From: Tethya wilhelma
Lineage: Eukaryota; Porifera; Demospongiae; Tethyida; Tethyidae
Length of the DNA stretch: 64,000 nucleotides
Assembly (NCBI GenBank): GCA_964030475.1
Contig: CAXIPT010000004.1
Span: 3,830,452-3,894,451, forward strand
Direction: 5' to 3'
The notes below the pieces were generated by a model that saw nothing but the letters and a program-made list of their open reading frames with translations, was not told the origin of the DNA and did not search any database. Positions 46,043 to 56,890 of this stretch are shown in pieces. The stretch's first letter is position 1, and each line of letters begins with the position of its first letter. The position numbers and the translations under genes were made by a program.

Positions 46043-46240
46043 TACCGTAAATCGCCAAAATTTTTGCATTCAAAGCTTTTCGTACGAAAAATTTTTCGTG
46101 CTGAATAATTTTCATAGCATCACCGTGTTACACAGCCCCACTCACTATTTTGCAATGTTTCGCGCGTTTAATTTTCGTATTCTACAGCGACTACGAAAAT
46201 TTATAATTATCACCTATGAAATTTTCACGGTTTACGGTAT
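46043..46240. mobile_element. MITE of the TACCGTA-ended family
   Basis: TACCGTAAATCGCCAAAATTTTT and CACGGTTTACGGTA form imperfect inverted ends. Interior inverted copies of ACGAAAATTT are present. Confidence 0.65.
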
Positions 46241-46419
46241 CTGCATGTACACTATCAAATTGTCTACAGCAACTAATAGCTATGGTAGAGTTTTGTATCT
46301 AGTTATAGTTATCTTCGAAATATTCAGGATCTCTATTTAAAGCAATGTTCTTTGTTGGCCAACTCAATAAATGGTTTTTTAGATGGCTATATTAAAACAT
46401 GTCATAATATATTATTCCC

Positions 46420-46870
46420 AGTATGGTAATACTAGGTACACACGGATGGCCTATTAGTGCAATACAAATATTCATGCTAATGACTGCAAAAATGAACACT
46501 TGCCACTATAAGATTTCTAAAGCTACTTTTCTTTCTAGTGAGTCTAAAAACATAGCCTAAAACCATTGCTAGAGTACTTAAATAAAACATGTCATGCCTC
46601 CAATTTTCTCCATCTTCTCATTCTTCTATATATGTTGGCAAGACTTCTCAGAGACTGCTTGCTTTTAGAAGCTGATTCATGAACGAAAAAACTTAGTATC
46701 TTTGTGTTCAGTTGCTTTTGGCATTGGTTTTGCATGTCTCTCATTCGGTCGCTAGAAAGTGCATTCTTCTTAGGTGGTCATTAATTTCTGTACTCATGAA
46801 TTATTGGACCTACTATACTAAAGAAATCAAAATTGACCCTTTCCACAGACAAGTGTGCATTATTTCAAAT
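46420..46870 (+). repeat. Dispersed repeat, second copy
   Basis: Begins CCCAGTATGGTAATACTAGGTACA and shares the blocks described for 44625-45112, in plus orientation. Confidence 0.65.
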
Positions 46871-47656
46871 AATTATAGCTGTGCTAAACTCTCTAGTCAT
46901 ACAATACGACCATTTGGACTCTACGTACTGTTGATTACAGTGAAGTATGCACAAATGCTATAGGATACTTCTTAATACATTCAGAAAAAAATAAAACAAG
47001 TATAAAAAACATCAGAAATTTTGTGTCCACTGTGTCATTGAGCTAAACTAGCTCACTCAACTGACAACAATTATTCCTCTTATGATTTTGCCCGCCAATC
47101 CGATTTTCTTATTAATGTTACATCATGTTTTTTATACTTGTATATTTATATTTATTAACTCAGGCTAGTCTTTACTTTCTGCAGCTAAATTTATTGCGAA
47201 ACTGACACCCAGATCGAGTTTTCGAAATTTGCCTAACCGATATTCATTATATATAATCTCTAGTATATCTATTATTTTTTATATTAAATGGAGTTTAAGT
47301 TATGAGTTAAGTTTAAGTTAGTTCTGAGTTCAGAATCTTTAAGCCGATTGTTAACTGGTAGCTAGATTCACCAATTGGGCAAGGGTTTGAGTACCTTTGG
47401 TGCTGTCCATTTCATTTTGTAGATTTAAGTATAAATCAACAGTCATTTTGATTCGTAGCCTTATTTGTAAACATCACACCAACATCTTTTGGAATCTAAT
47501 ATTGCACTTACGTACAACAGTGATTTTTAGTGCATTGTTGTATAAGCAACTTTTATAATGTTCAATTTTAGTTCTGTTCCGGACTTCTGAACTATGTAAC
47601 TCTTGAAACAACATTGTTGCAAGAAGCTTAAGGACATAGCTAATTAAAAGTCTGTG

Positions 47657-47664
47657 TATAAAAG
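47657..47664 (+). promoter_or_regulatory. TATA box of a secreted-protein gene
   Basis: TATAAAAG, 80 bases upstream of the ATG at 47745, leaves room for a 50-base 5'UTR. It is the clearest TATA box in the window. Confidence 0.55.
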
Positions 47665-47744
47665 AGGTGATGATCTATATCAAAAGCAGGTTCAAAGTTA
47701 TAACCTTGGAACGAATAACTGAACATTAGTGATCATCGTCCATC

Positions 47745-47874
47745 ATGAGGACTATATTTGGAACTATACTCCTTGCTAGCCTTATGGCTACTGTCTTCTC
47801 TGGTAATTGTCAAGACAAAACCCTTGAAATACAAGATCCACAAGGACAAACTTATGCTATTCCTGCTGTTTATG
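47745..47874 (+). CDS. First exon of a secreted protein, rest not found
   Basis: The frame starts MRTIFGTILLASLMATVFSG, a typical signal peptide with cleavage expected around residue 20, and continues NCQDKTLEIQDPQGQTYAIP. A donor G|GTATGT at 47875 closes the exon in phase 1. A TATA box lies at a sensible distance. Downstream exons were not identified before the N gap at 49372. Family unknown. Confidence 0.5.
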
Positions 47875-47984
47875 GTATGTTAATATTATATTATTATGTA
47901 TTGTTGTTACAATATACCTTTACTAGGACATTATCAGAAATGCAAGAGGATCACGCTCCACTCTTTTTATACTGTGTAGTATAA

Positions 47985-49371
47985 TATTATAGTACAGAGT
48001 GTAGATATTGCGCAACAGTAAGCATGCATGCATGCTCATAATTGCTAGTACCTTGGCACCTAGAGTTCTAAGACTTGTACTTTTTTTGACTTTTAGTGTA
48101 GTTTAGGCTTGTATATTTGAGGCTTGAGCAAATGACACTTACTTTGTGTTCTTGGTTTTTCGAACCCTGGAGTCTCTTATACTGTTCAAAATGAAAAGCA
48201 CCAAGGTGCTCAAGCCTCAGCTCACATAGCTGGTCAGTGCACTTATAATGCTATATACAGAGTGTTATGTAGAGTGTATCATAGCTATGAACATATCAAA
48301 AGTGTGTCATGAGACTAAAACCCAGCCCAGGTTGAACTGTTCTACCATATAACTCTGGCTGTGATGGAGCAGCACAATGTTATGCAAGTCATGCACTAGC
48401 TATGAGCTATGCTGCATGATTGAACTGAAATGCTCAGCTGTTGTAAAATAGTATACAAAACCTAACCAGGAGCTGCCTTCCTGAGACCGCTAACACTGAC
48501 CTGAGTCAGCCATTGGCAAACTAAAAAAATCTATACATGCAAATACATCTACATGCTTGCATACAAAGCAGGCCTACTCTTGTTTATCTTTCCAAGGAAC
48601 ACTGACCAATAACGGTAGCAGCATAGAGCTGGCCTGAGTGCTAGTCACTGGCACAGGCAGACTGAAAATCTACACTTGCCAATAGATCTTTCTACATGCT
48701 TAGATAGAAAGCAGGCTAACAATAACAACAGCAGCAGTAGCAGCAGCCTTCGGTATCATACAGTGATTATTGCTCTGATTCTAAATAATGTACAATAAAT
48801 CAGTAGGCATGGCCTCGAAGCTAAGCACTAAAAAGAAGCACAAAAGCCTTAAATCTCAGGAACAACAGTTGCAAAAAATGTAATTCTACAAGCTCATTCA
48901 CATTTATGAACGTCAATTTTGTCGCTAGAGCTAGCTGCCTTGAGATTTTGAGTGAACAGGCACACAGACGGACAAAACGATTACCGTACGTAATCCTCTG
49001 CATGTGCCGAGGCTTAACAATTAAATCTGACAGGTAGTGGGAAACATGTCTGTATTTTCTCAGGAATGTTGCATGCTCTCATTAGTATTTATGTTGCTAA
49101 TTGTAAAGTATTCTCACATGCACATGCATAACTACAGAAAACTGTTAGTGTAGTACCGTAGAGTCGGGTTATTAGGCGCACTTCGTTATTAGGCGCACAT
49201 TCGCTATTAGGCGCATACTGTCTTCTTACACTTACCTTTGATAACAGGCGCAAAGTTTATAAACTGGATGTTCACGTAGTTTTCTAAGCCTGACAGCCAT
49301 GAACAACGCTTTCTTTCACTACTTGGCCTTCCATTTCACTTAGAAAAGGCAGCTTCTCGCCGCTTTTAGAG
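47985..49371. other. No gene seen; dispersed repeats
   Basis: A dispersed repeat starts near 48190 (AAAGCACCAAGGTGCTCAAGCCTC) and ends near 49015. At 49155-49250 four copies of ATTAGGCGCA-type units occur (TTATTAGGCGCAC, CTATTAGGCGCAT, AACAGGCGCA) after a TACCGTA end. Confidence 0.45.
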
Positions 49372-49525
49372 NNNNNNNNNNNNNNNNNNNNNNNNNNNNN
49401 NNNNNNNNNNNNNNNNNNNNNNNNNNNNNNNNNNNNNNNNNNNNNNNNNNNNNNNNNNNNNNNNNNNNNNNNNNNNNNNNNNNNNNNNNNNNNNNNNNNN
49501 NNNNNNNNNNNNNNNNNNNNNNNNN
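49372..49525. other. Assembly gap, 154 N
   Basis: Run of N; the two sides cannot be assumed to be truly adjacent. The right side begins with a C8 run and a TTTTATTTTA-type low-complexity stretch (49545-49680). Confidence 0.95.
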
Positions 49526-49787
49526 CCCCCCCCCATCTCAACAGTCGTCTATTTTTTTATCTTTTATTTTTATTTAATTTATTTTATTTTATTTTACTTA
49601 ATTTATTACACTTCATCTATTTATTTATTTTATTTTGATCTTATTTTATTTTATTTCATTTATTTGTTCATCTCACTCTTCACTCGGTTACTATGATGTA
49701 TCACCCAACTCTCACCAATTACATCATCTGACGTCACCAACCTCACCAACCATTTTTAACCCACTGGTTTTTGTCATCCGGTCATAA

Positions 49788-49815
49788 CTGATGATGGTCC
49801 ACGGACCGAAACGTC
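49788..49815 (+). ncRNA. Hammerhead-like hairpin motif (retroelement 3' end?)
   Basis: CTGATGA is followed by a GGTC/GACC stem with a CACG loop, then GAAA and CGTC. This is the core order of type I hammerhead ribozymes, which occur in Penelope-like elements. Stem III and the matching stem I strand are not clear. Similar hairpins without ribozyme activity end other retroelements. Confidence 0.25.
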
Positions 49816-50699
49816 TTACATTTCTAAGAATCTATTTGCTATGACAAGCTCACTACTAACCAGCAGCAATTAGATTACTCCACTGAGCATGTGCCAAATT
49901 TTTCCATTTAAAGCACAAGTTTGCAATAACATAAAAAAAATCATACTAGCTAACTGCTAAGTATATTAACAGGGCGGTCCACCCTGCTTGAACCTTCTGG
50001 CGAGTTCCCTGACTTTCTTCTGAAGTGCGGTCTAGGCTTTTCATGAAAATTTATACCCCCGAAAATTTCCCGCTATACGGTAATTCCCTCCATTACCCCC
50101 ACACCAACAATCATGTGTAACCATGGTAATGAAAGCACCACTGTGTGGTGCACAAGCCTCGGCACCCTAGCTAGCACACTTACGCATACACTGTGTAAAA
50201 GAGTGTATTATACCTACATGTACAGCCCAGGTGTATCAACAAAACTAATCTACCAATCATAGTAGGCCCAAGTTAGCCTATAGTCCCCAGGCTCCTCAGC
50301 TTAGCAGCCAGTCATGCATGTAGTGAAGTTCACTGATACAACAACACACATCTAAGCTCAGTACTAGATCATATTATGACACAGCACGGTTCAGTCCTCC
50401 GATCTGCTTATCATTGCATCTCAGTGCAGCCTAGCTGACCAAGCAACAGTATAAACAGTACTATATCATACATTCACAGTTCTACAAAGTGTTATCTCAT
50501 TTGAGTTACTTACCTGACCAAGCAGCTATCTGATTTTGTAGTGAGCCATGAACTGGCCTCTACTCATGCAAGCTCAACTGTATTTCTAGATAACGCACAT
50601 CACATGGGGCATGATTGATGGGTGCAGTTTCGAAGCCAAAGCGCTCAGAGATGCACAAAGCCTAAGATCTCAGAAACTACAGCGTTCTCAAGATCCTAC

Positions 50700-51490
50700 A
50701 CGACAAATTTCAAGATAATAGTCCTTTTCACGTAAAGCAAAAGAATTTCGCTGGCCCGTTAATGAAGCGTGACGTCACGGCTGGGGTACATTCATCCGCC
50801 ATCTTGGGGTACTTTTGTATGGAAGTCAATGGGGAAATGTGCAAAATTGAGCGCTGCGTATTTCCACGTGCATACCGTATATTCTAAATATGAGAGATGC
50901 AAAGAAAAGTTCAAAGCAAGCTCTTTCCAACGCAAAAAGAACCAGGACGGTCAGACGCTCAGAAGCAAAGCTACAAGTGCAAGAATATCCACTGGTTTTG
51001 TACTTATTTTGGCTTATATCTTGAGAGAGAAAATATTCTAAAGTCTCTAAGGTACGTATAGTAAGCAACAGAATATATTCAAGGCAAAATCACACTTTAT
51101 CCCTCTTTCTACAGTCCAGAAATTGCACTTAGAGCCCGTCTGTCTTCTTTTTAGCAACGCTCATAGTAAATAGTCATGCAAATATTTTAGAAACAAACAG
51201 AACAGTTAGTATATGCTCTAGCACTACTTTTACAATAGTATTGGGGCTAAATAGCACTTGTAGAACTTAACAAAGTCTTTTAAAGCCTACTTTTTGTTCT
51301 CAAACCACGGAAATTCTTGCACTTGTAGCTTTGCTTCTGAGCGTCTGACCGTCCTGGTTCTTTTTGCGTTGGAAAGAGCTTGCTTTGAACTTTTCTTTGC
51401 ATCTCTCATATTTAGAATATACGGTATGCACGCGGAAATACGCAGCACTCAATTTTGCACATTTCCCCATTGACTCGTAAATACTTTGAA
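50700..51490. mobile_element. Large inverted repeat
   Basis: The arm at about 50815-50995 (GTCAATGGGGAAATGTGCAA to CTACAAGTGCAAGAATAT) is repeated inverted at about 51315-51475. The left end carries ATAGTCCTTTTCACGTAAAGC. Open frames on both strands inside it are repeat sequence, not genes. Confidence 0.75.
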
Positions 51491-51660
51491 TAGTCCTTTT
51501 CACGTAAAGCTCTAAGGAATTCATTAGCGCTTAATTACATGTGATTTAAGTACCCCAAGATGGCGGATGAATGTACCCCAGCCGTGATGTCACATGTAAT
51601 TAAGCGCTAATGAATTCCTTAGAGCTTTACGTGAAAAGGACTATTCAAAGTATTTACGAG
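51474..51660. mobile_element. Nearly perfect palindromic MITE
   Basis: CTCGTAAATACTTTGAATAG to its complement at 51641-51660. Arms of about 70 bases also contain CACGTAAAGCTCTAAGGAAT and TTAGCGCTTAATTACATGTG. The short centre carries GTACCCCAAGATGGCGGATG, also found at about 50785-50815. Confidence 0.85.
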
Positions 51661-51853
51661 TGGTGAATCACATCATGCAAAGTCTTTGTATGCATGTATC
51701 CATGACAACAGTGGGCAAAAAAGTTACAGGCAATACCCATATTTTTTATTCTAATGAGGGTCCCATGTCTTATTGAACCAGGTCATTTCAAAATATTGCT
51801 GACACTTAATCTACTCACTTGAGTCTAAGTACTCATGCATCCTTTTCATTATA

Positions 51854-52062
51854 TACCGTATAGCGGGAAATTTTCGTGGGGGAAAATTTTTGCGAATTTC
51901 GCGGTTTGGCAGCTTTCCGCTAAAATTTTCCCCCACGAAATTTGTAAGGTATGTGGTCGTCATGTATAGTTGAGACGCATCCACGAAAATTTTCCCCGCG
52001 AATTTCTATTCAAGACGAAAACGCAAAAATTTTCCCCCACGAAAATTTCCCGCTATACGGTA
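51854..52062. mobile_element. MITE of the TACCGTA-ended family
   Basis: TACCGTATAGCGGGAAATTTTCGTG and CACGAAAATTTCCCGCTATACGGTA are perfect inverted ends. About 75 bases of its right half are copied exactly at about 52722-52796 inside the next element. Confidence 0.85.
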
Positions 52063-52211
52063 CAAAATGTCGTGGTTTTGCATGCTATACGAGTGCACCT
52101 AGGCTTGTATAGGTGATTTCACTTCTTTAATTAATTTAGTGCTAGTATTCTATATCGGATTTTTAATTTAGAATCCATTAATGTTAACCATAATTTTATT
52201 CATGACAATTG

Positions 52212-52890
52212 TTAACCCTTGGTGCGCATGCGCAGCAGGGGTTATGGTAGTCGTTTTGTCTGTGTGTGTGTGTGTGTGTTCCAACTATATCTCAAGAACG
52301 GCAGCTCCAGTCTTCAAAAGCAGCATACCAAGGTAAAATAATCGAGATTATCTAAAAAAATTACACAAAGAATTCAACAAAAGCCTGCAGTTCCTGAGAT
52401 ATGAAGCTTTTCAGCCTCTTTGAGCGCTAAGCTTCGAGGCCACACCCATAATTTTGGGGGACGAGCCTGAGCGAGCTTCATAGCATAGACAGTAGAAGCT
52501 TAGCTACTGATATGAAATGGCCTGAGGTCCTTTTACAAAGCAACAAAAGCCTATAGTTTCTGAAATCTGAGGCTTTTCAGCCTATCTGAGCTAAGCTTCG
52601 AGGCCACACCCATTCATCCTGTTAAAATTTTGGGGCAAGCATGAGGGGCGAGCCGGAGCGAGTCCCATAGCAGAGCTGCAGACCTGCTTATTGATACACA
52701 CTCATCCAACTACATTATCATGTATAGTTGAGACGCATCCACGAAAATTTTCCCCGCGAATTTCTATTCAAGACGAAAACGCAAAAATTTTCCCAAATTA
52801 TTAGACTACACAATAAGCTGCTATAATATATCAAATATCATCAAAATACTTATAAGATTCAGCCTGTATGTACCCCGCACCAAGGGTTAT
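52212..52890. mobile_element. Element with TAACCCTTGGTGCG ends
   Basis: TAACCCTTGGTGCGCATGCGC at the left; CGCACCAAGGGTTA at the right. Internal segments around AAGCTTCGAGGCCACACCCA occur twice. No gene. Related ends lie near 35434-35466. Confidence 0.65.
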
Positions 52891-53204
52891 GCACCTTGGT
52901 GCCTTCATTACCATGGTAAACTAATTTTGAATTCCTATAAAATACACTAGAATCCTGCATCAGCCATCCAATTTTACTTGTATGATTTTGTGATTGTCCT
53001 TATTGATCTGAGTGAACTAGTAGTATACACTGAGTAGAGGGAAATTGCCTCGCACAGATATATGCATTCCTTGAATCACAAAAGCAGTATTGTTAGCAGC
53101 TAGTTCTTAGAGTCCCTGCGGGAATATGATTGCTTATTGTGCAAGTAATCATTATCTTTTTGCAAGAAGAGGTATACTAGCAAGCAGGCTAGTAACTCAC
53201 CTCT

Positions 53205-53375
53205 TCTTTGATTCAAGTATGGCAACCAACACTCCAGTGGCTGTGTTCCATCATAGACAGTAGGGTGGGCCTTGCGTGCATGTGTTCCGTAATATCGATC
53301 GGTAAAGGGCCGGCTACTTTCACAATTTTTGGCCCTGCACCAGATTACACTGCCTCGTGCTAATGTGCTCGGCAA
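53205..53375 (-). CDS. Possible zinc-finger-like exon
   Basis: The frame reads MPSTLARGSVIWCRAKNCES and ends at AAGAAGAG|GTGAGT. A C..C pair is followed by HARKAHP, loosely like a C2H2 finger found in transposon proteins. The start and the rest of the gene are unknown. Confidence 0.2.
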
Positions 53376-53760
53376 TTATACTCTGTTACTCATTTTTTCA
53401 TAGTCAGACTGAAAAATATGCAAGAAAAATATATTTGAAATTGCAATTATGACAACAATTGTAACAAAAAAGCCTACATCAAAAATATGATTTAAGTCCA
53501 AATAGGTCCTAATAACTTTCTTGTAATGTATTATTCTCCTTGATCATTTTGATCACTCTGGTCTCTCACCCCAACAGTTTAGATCCCAATCTACAATATA
53601 TTATAGATAATACACTCCATAATCAGGTATATTGAGACATGTACAAATGAGATGAAAACAATAGATGGCACAATAATTTGTTAAAGCACCTGAATATGAT
53701 TTGATACCTATTATATCTTTATTAGGTTTAATACTAAATTCAATATGAACTTACAGCAGC

Positions 53761-53913
53761 TGACTGATGCAAAAACAGATATACCAGAGGATGGATCAAC
53801 ACTTCTTATACAGATTTGGTCTAGAGTATATGCATGCAGCCACAGATGATTTTTACCATTCATAACAATACATGTTGTATAACTAATTACATCTATCCTG
53901 AACTGAATGCTCG
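53761..53913 (+). repeat. Direct repeat of 59364-59515, ends at an N
   Basis: CTGATGCAAAAACAGATATA through GAACTGAATGCTCGGA is repeated at 59364-59515 with very few differences. A single N follows at 53914. Confidence 0.9.
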
Positions 53914-53966
53914 GANCACACACCAACTCAATTGTGATTTGTAGAATTAAGGAAAAATGAGAACAA

Positions 53967-54237
53967 ACAAGTACAAAAAACATTGGAAATGTAATGAGAC
54001 ACAGGAATGGCTAAATCGTAAAAAGAACGCAAACAAGATGGAATGGCTGTTAAGAGTGAGTGTGTAAGGAATTCTTCCTGTGGGCAAAATAAGAGACTCA
54101 ATAAGGAGATTGTTAAATGCAGCCCATACAGGAAGAATTCTGCACACACTCAACAGCCATTCCATCTTGTTTGCGTTCTTTTTACGATTTAGCCATTCCT
54201 GTGTCTCATTACATTTCCAATGTTTTTTGTACTTGTT
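53967..54237. mobile_element. MITE of the AACAAGTACAAAAAACATT family
   Basis: The ends are perfect inverted copies. Inner blocks (AGGAATGGCTAAATCGTAAAAAGAACGCAAACAAGATGGAATGGCTGTT without the last bases) are also inverted. Copies lie at 61177-61448 and, truncated by the window edge, from about 63878. Confidence 0.85.
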
Positions 54238-54422
54238 ATAATAAAATTATGTCATTGAACTAGCCTTAGGGATAAATAATATATATGAGACACATGCAAA
54301 GAAACACTTATATTCACTTTGTTATGATCATTTGGCCATTCATATTATGTTCTTGTTACGTACCTTTTTTGTAGTATTTAAATGGTTAATTACACATAAT
54401 TATATGTATAGTATGTGATAAC

Positions 54423-54620
54423 TTACATTGTATAAACATTTCCAAAATTTTCACCATACCCACAATGACTATTAGTACATCGCTGTCCACCAGCTGGAAT
54501 TGAGAGTCTGCAGATTGTATACATATAGTTATCATTAATATTTGCATGTAATTTAGGGAATTTTTGCAACACAAAGATTTGGACAGCTGGGCTCACAGAG
54601 GGACCGCAAGTCACTCCTTG
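54423..54620 (-). CDS. Possible Cys-rich exon, unknown family
   Basis: The frame reads QGVTCGPSVSPAVQIFVLQK ... CRLSIPAGGQRCTNSHCGYG ... ENFGNVYTM and stops at TAA just after ATG, where an ATGTAAGT donor fits. Four Cys in short spacing suggest an extracellular module, but I cannot name it. A frame-broken copy lies inverted at 29058-29622, so this is the better preserved one. Confidence 0.3.
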   Translation of the reverse strand, partial: QGVTCGPSVSPAVQIFVLQKFPKLHANINDNYMYTICRLSIPAGGQRCTNSHCGYGENFGNVYTM

Positions 54621-55266
54621 GTTTTCATACCAGACAAACAAACAACAAGGACAACCTGCTATACAGATAAATTATTGCATGCAATAGCAATGATACTACC
54701 TTTTGTCACAAATATTGACAGCACTAAAAATGTTTGATAAAGCATCCTAAATCATGCAAGGTTACCATTAAAATACAATATTATTTGTGTATATTCAAAG
54801 TTACAGCTCGCTTTCAGTTAGTACCTGATATAATTCTTGAATAATTATGTGAAGTCATTCACATGGTTTTGCCTCCCAGGCCCTCCCGATTTTCTGCATG
54901 CAACACAGGGAGTGGCCTGGGTACAAGGCTAGTATTCAGTCAAGTGAAGTCACTGCAAGGGTTACATATTGTGAGCCTCTGCCACCAGGAAAAGCACTGA
55001 TGTACAATTATTCAATATTTGCCACCATTGTGCTAGGAGACTTTAATGAGGATGTGTCAGCAACACATAGCCCAAATCTTTACAGAATCATATCGGCTTC
55101 AAGCAGTTAGTACCTAGCCTAACCACAGACAGAGGGACACTCATAGACCATGTATATTATAACAGGCCATAGGAAAGCATTGTACTTGGAAGTCAATGAT
55201 ACTTCTATATACTAGACAGATGCAAGCATCTATGGGGCAAGCCTGAGCAAAGTCTCTGCGCTGCGC

Positions 55267-56556
55267 GNGCCTCACGCTAGAATCACTCTCCAACAAAACT
55301 TGCACAATATTAACATATTGTTTTGTCACTGCAATAGAAAGTGGTGAGTTTTTTCCAAGTGGTTGACTTACACTGGCACCATGCTGGACAAGAGATTTCA
55401 CAATGACTAAGTCACCTAGTGAAGCAGCAACACTAAGAGCAGTCTGATCTTGTTTGCTAACAATATTGGGATTGGCACCATGACGAAGAAGAATTTCCAC
55501 AGTCACTCTGTCACGGCACGAGCTGGCAATGATGAGAGCACTCTGTCCTTGATTGTCCATCCTATTTACCAATGAAAGTTGAGAACGGTTATCTTGCTTC
55601 TGAACGACTTCTTGATGAGAGATTGTTTTAGTCTCAGATACACATGCTCCTGGTTTATTCTCTTGTAATTGGGCATCTTTCTCACAAACTAGAAGTTTTA
55701 CAATTTCAACATGACTATATGCAATAGCAAGAATCAATGCAGATTTGCCACAAGTATCTGAAAGTTTAACTTCAGCACCGTGAGAAAGAAGGACTTCAAC
55801 AACATCCTTGTGGCCATTTCGTGAGGCAATCATAAGAGCAGAAACACCGTTATCATTTTGAAGATTGATATAAGCACCTTGCTTCAATAATATCTTTACT
55901 GTTTCTACACTTCCTGTTTGACTTGCAACTATCAAAGCAGTAGATCCCTTTGGTGTGCGAAGATTTACTCGAGCCCCTCTTGTCAACAGCAATTCCACAA
56001 TATCAGGAAGACCACATAAGGCAGCTATCATCAAAGGAGTTATCCCAGTTGAGTCTCTACTATCAATATCACGTACATGGGGTATTAAACGTTTAGCAAC
56101 TATGCTGGAATTGTTTCGAAGTGCATATGTCAGTGCTGTTTGCTTTAATTCTGTTGAGAGATTGACATCTGCTTTTCTGGACAGCAACACTTGTACAGTT
56201 TCTTCGTGGCCATTCTCACTAGCTAGCATAAGAGGGGTACGACCATCAGACACCTTATGATCAATGTGGGCACCATTTTCAACAAGGATTTCAACTGTTT
56301 CATGATGGCCACACTCACTGGCAAGTGATAGTGCTGTCACACCATTGCAACTTATCATATTCACATTGGCGCCTCTTTGTACAAGCAATTGGACAGCTTC
56401 TTTGTGGCCATTTTGACTGGCCACAAGAATGGGAAACTGTTTATGGTCATTGGTACAATTCACATCAACTTTCTTGGACAAAAGTTCTTCAATACAACTC
56501 ACATCACCCCTGAAAGACGCTTGGATCAGTTTTTTAATTTGTTTGGAGCTTGACAT
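55267..56556 (-). CDS. Ankyrin-Death family copy 4, truncated at an ambiguous base
   Basis: The frame opens MSSSKQIKKLIQASFRGDVS and follows copy 3 almost residue for residue for about 425 residues (eleven to twelve ankyrin repeats, with the same Gln-rich insert). At the N in 55267 similarity stops abruptly after VLLESDSSVR, and unrelated repeat sequence follows. The last ankyrin repeats and the Death domain are missing. The break may be real or a wrong assembly join. Confidence 0.8.
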
Positions 56557-56640
56557 GGTTGGCAGACCTTGATTAGCATGGAGGTGAAGTTGAGAGACAC
56601 GTATTAACCCTTTCTAGCTAGCCATCTAATCATATCTTTA

Positions 56641-56665
56641 GCAATTGACGACCCCTCACCTATTT
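56641..56665 (-). promoter_or_regulatory. Shared upstream motif of ankyrin copy 4
   Basis: On the minus strand AAATAGGTGAGGGGTCGTCA then ATTGC, ending 84 bases before the ATG at 56556. The CTAGAAAGGG block follows at about 56610-56625. Confidence 0.6.
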
Positions 56666-56890
56666 CAATAAAATTAATTATGACACAAGAATCAACAAAA
56701 CATATATATAATATAATATTATTATAGCCACATACTATTGAGAAAGAGAGCCTGAACAGAAGGATATACAGTAAATCATAAATAGTGTGAAAGTACAAAA
56801 TCTATAACAAACTACACTATAAATTTAGCATTCTTGATGACTTCTATTGTTGTTTATACTATGAAAATTCCCAAGAATAACTTGTGTAAG

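Noticed and set aside
50769..51524. Frames on both strands with the same KYERCKEKFKASSF sequence
   Set aside because: Inverted-repeat arms of one element read from each side, not two genes.
55955..56260. 101-codon plus-strand frame
   Set aside because: Shadow of ankyrin copy 4 on the minus strand.
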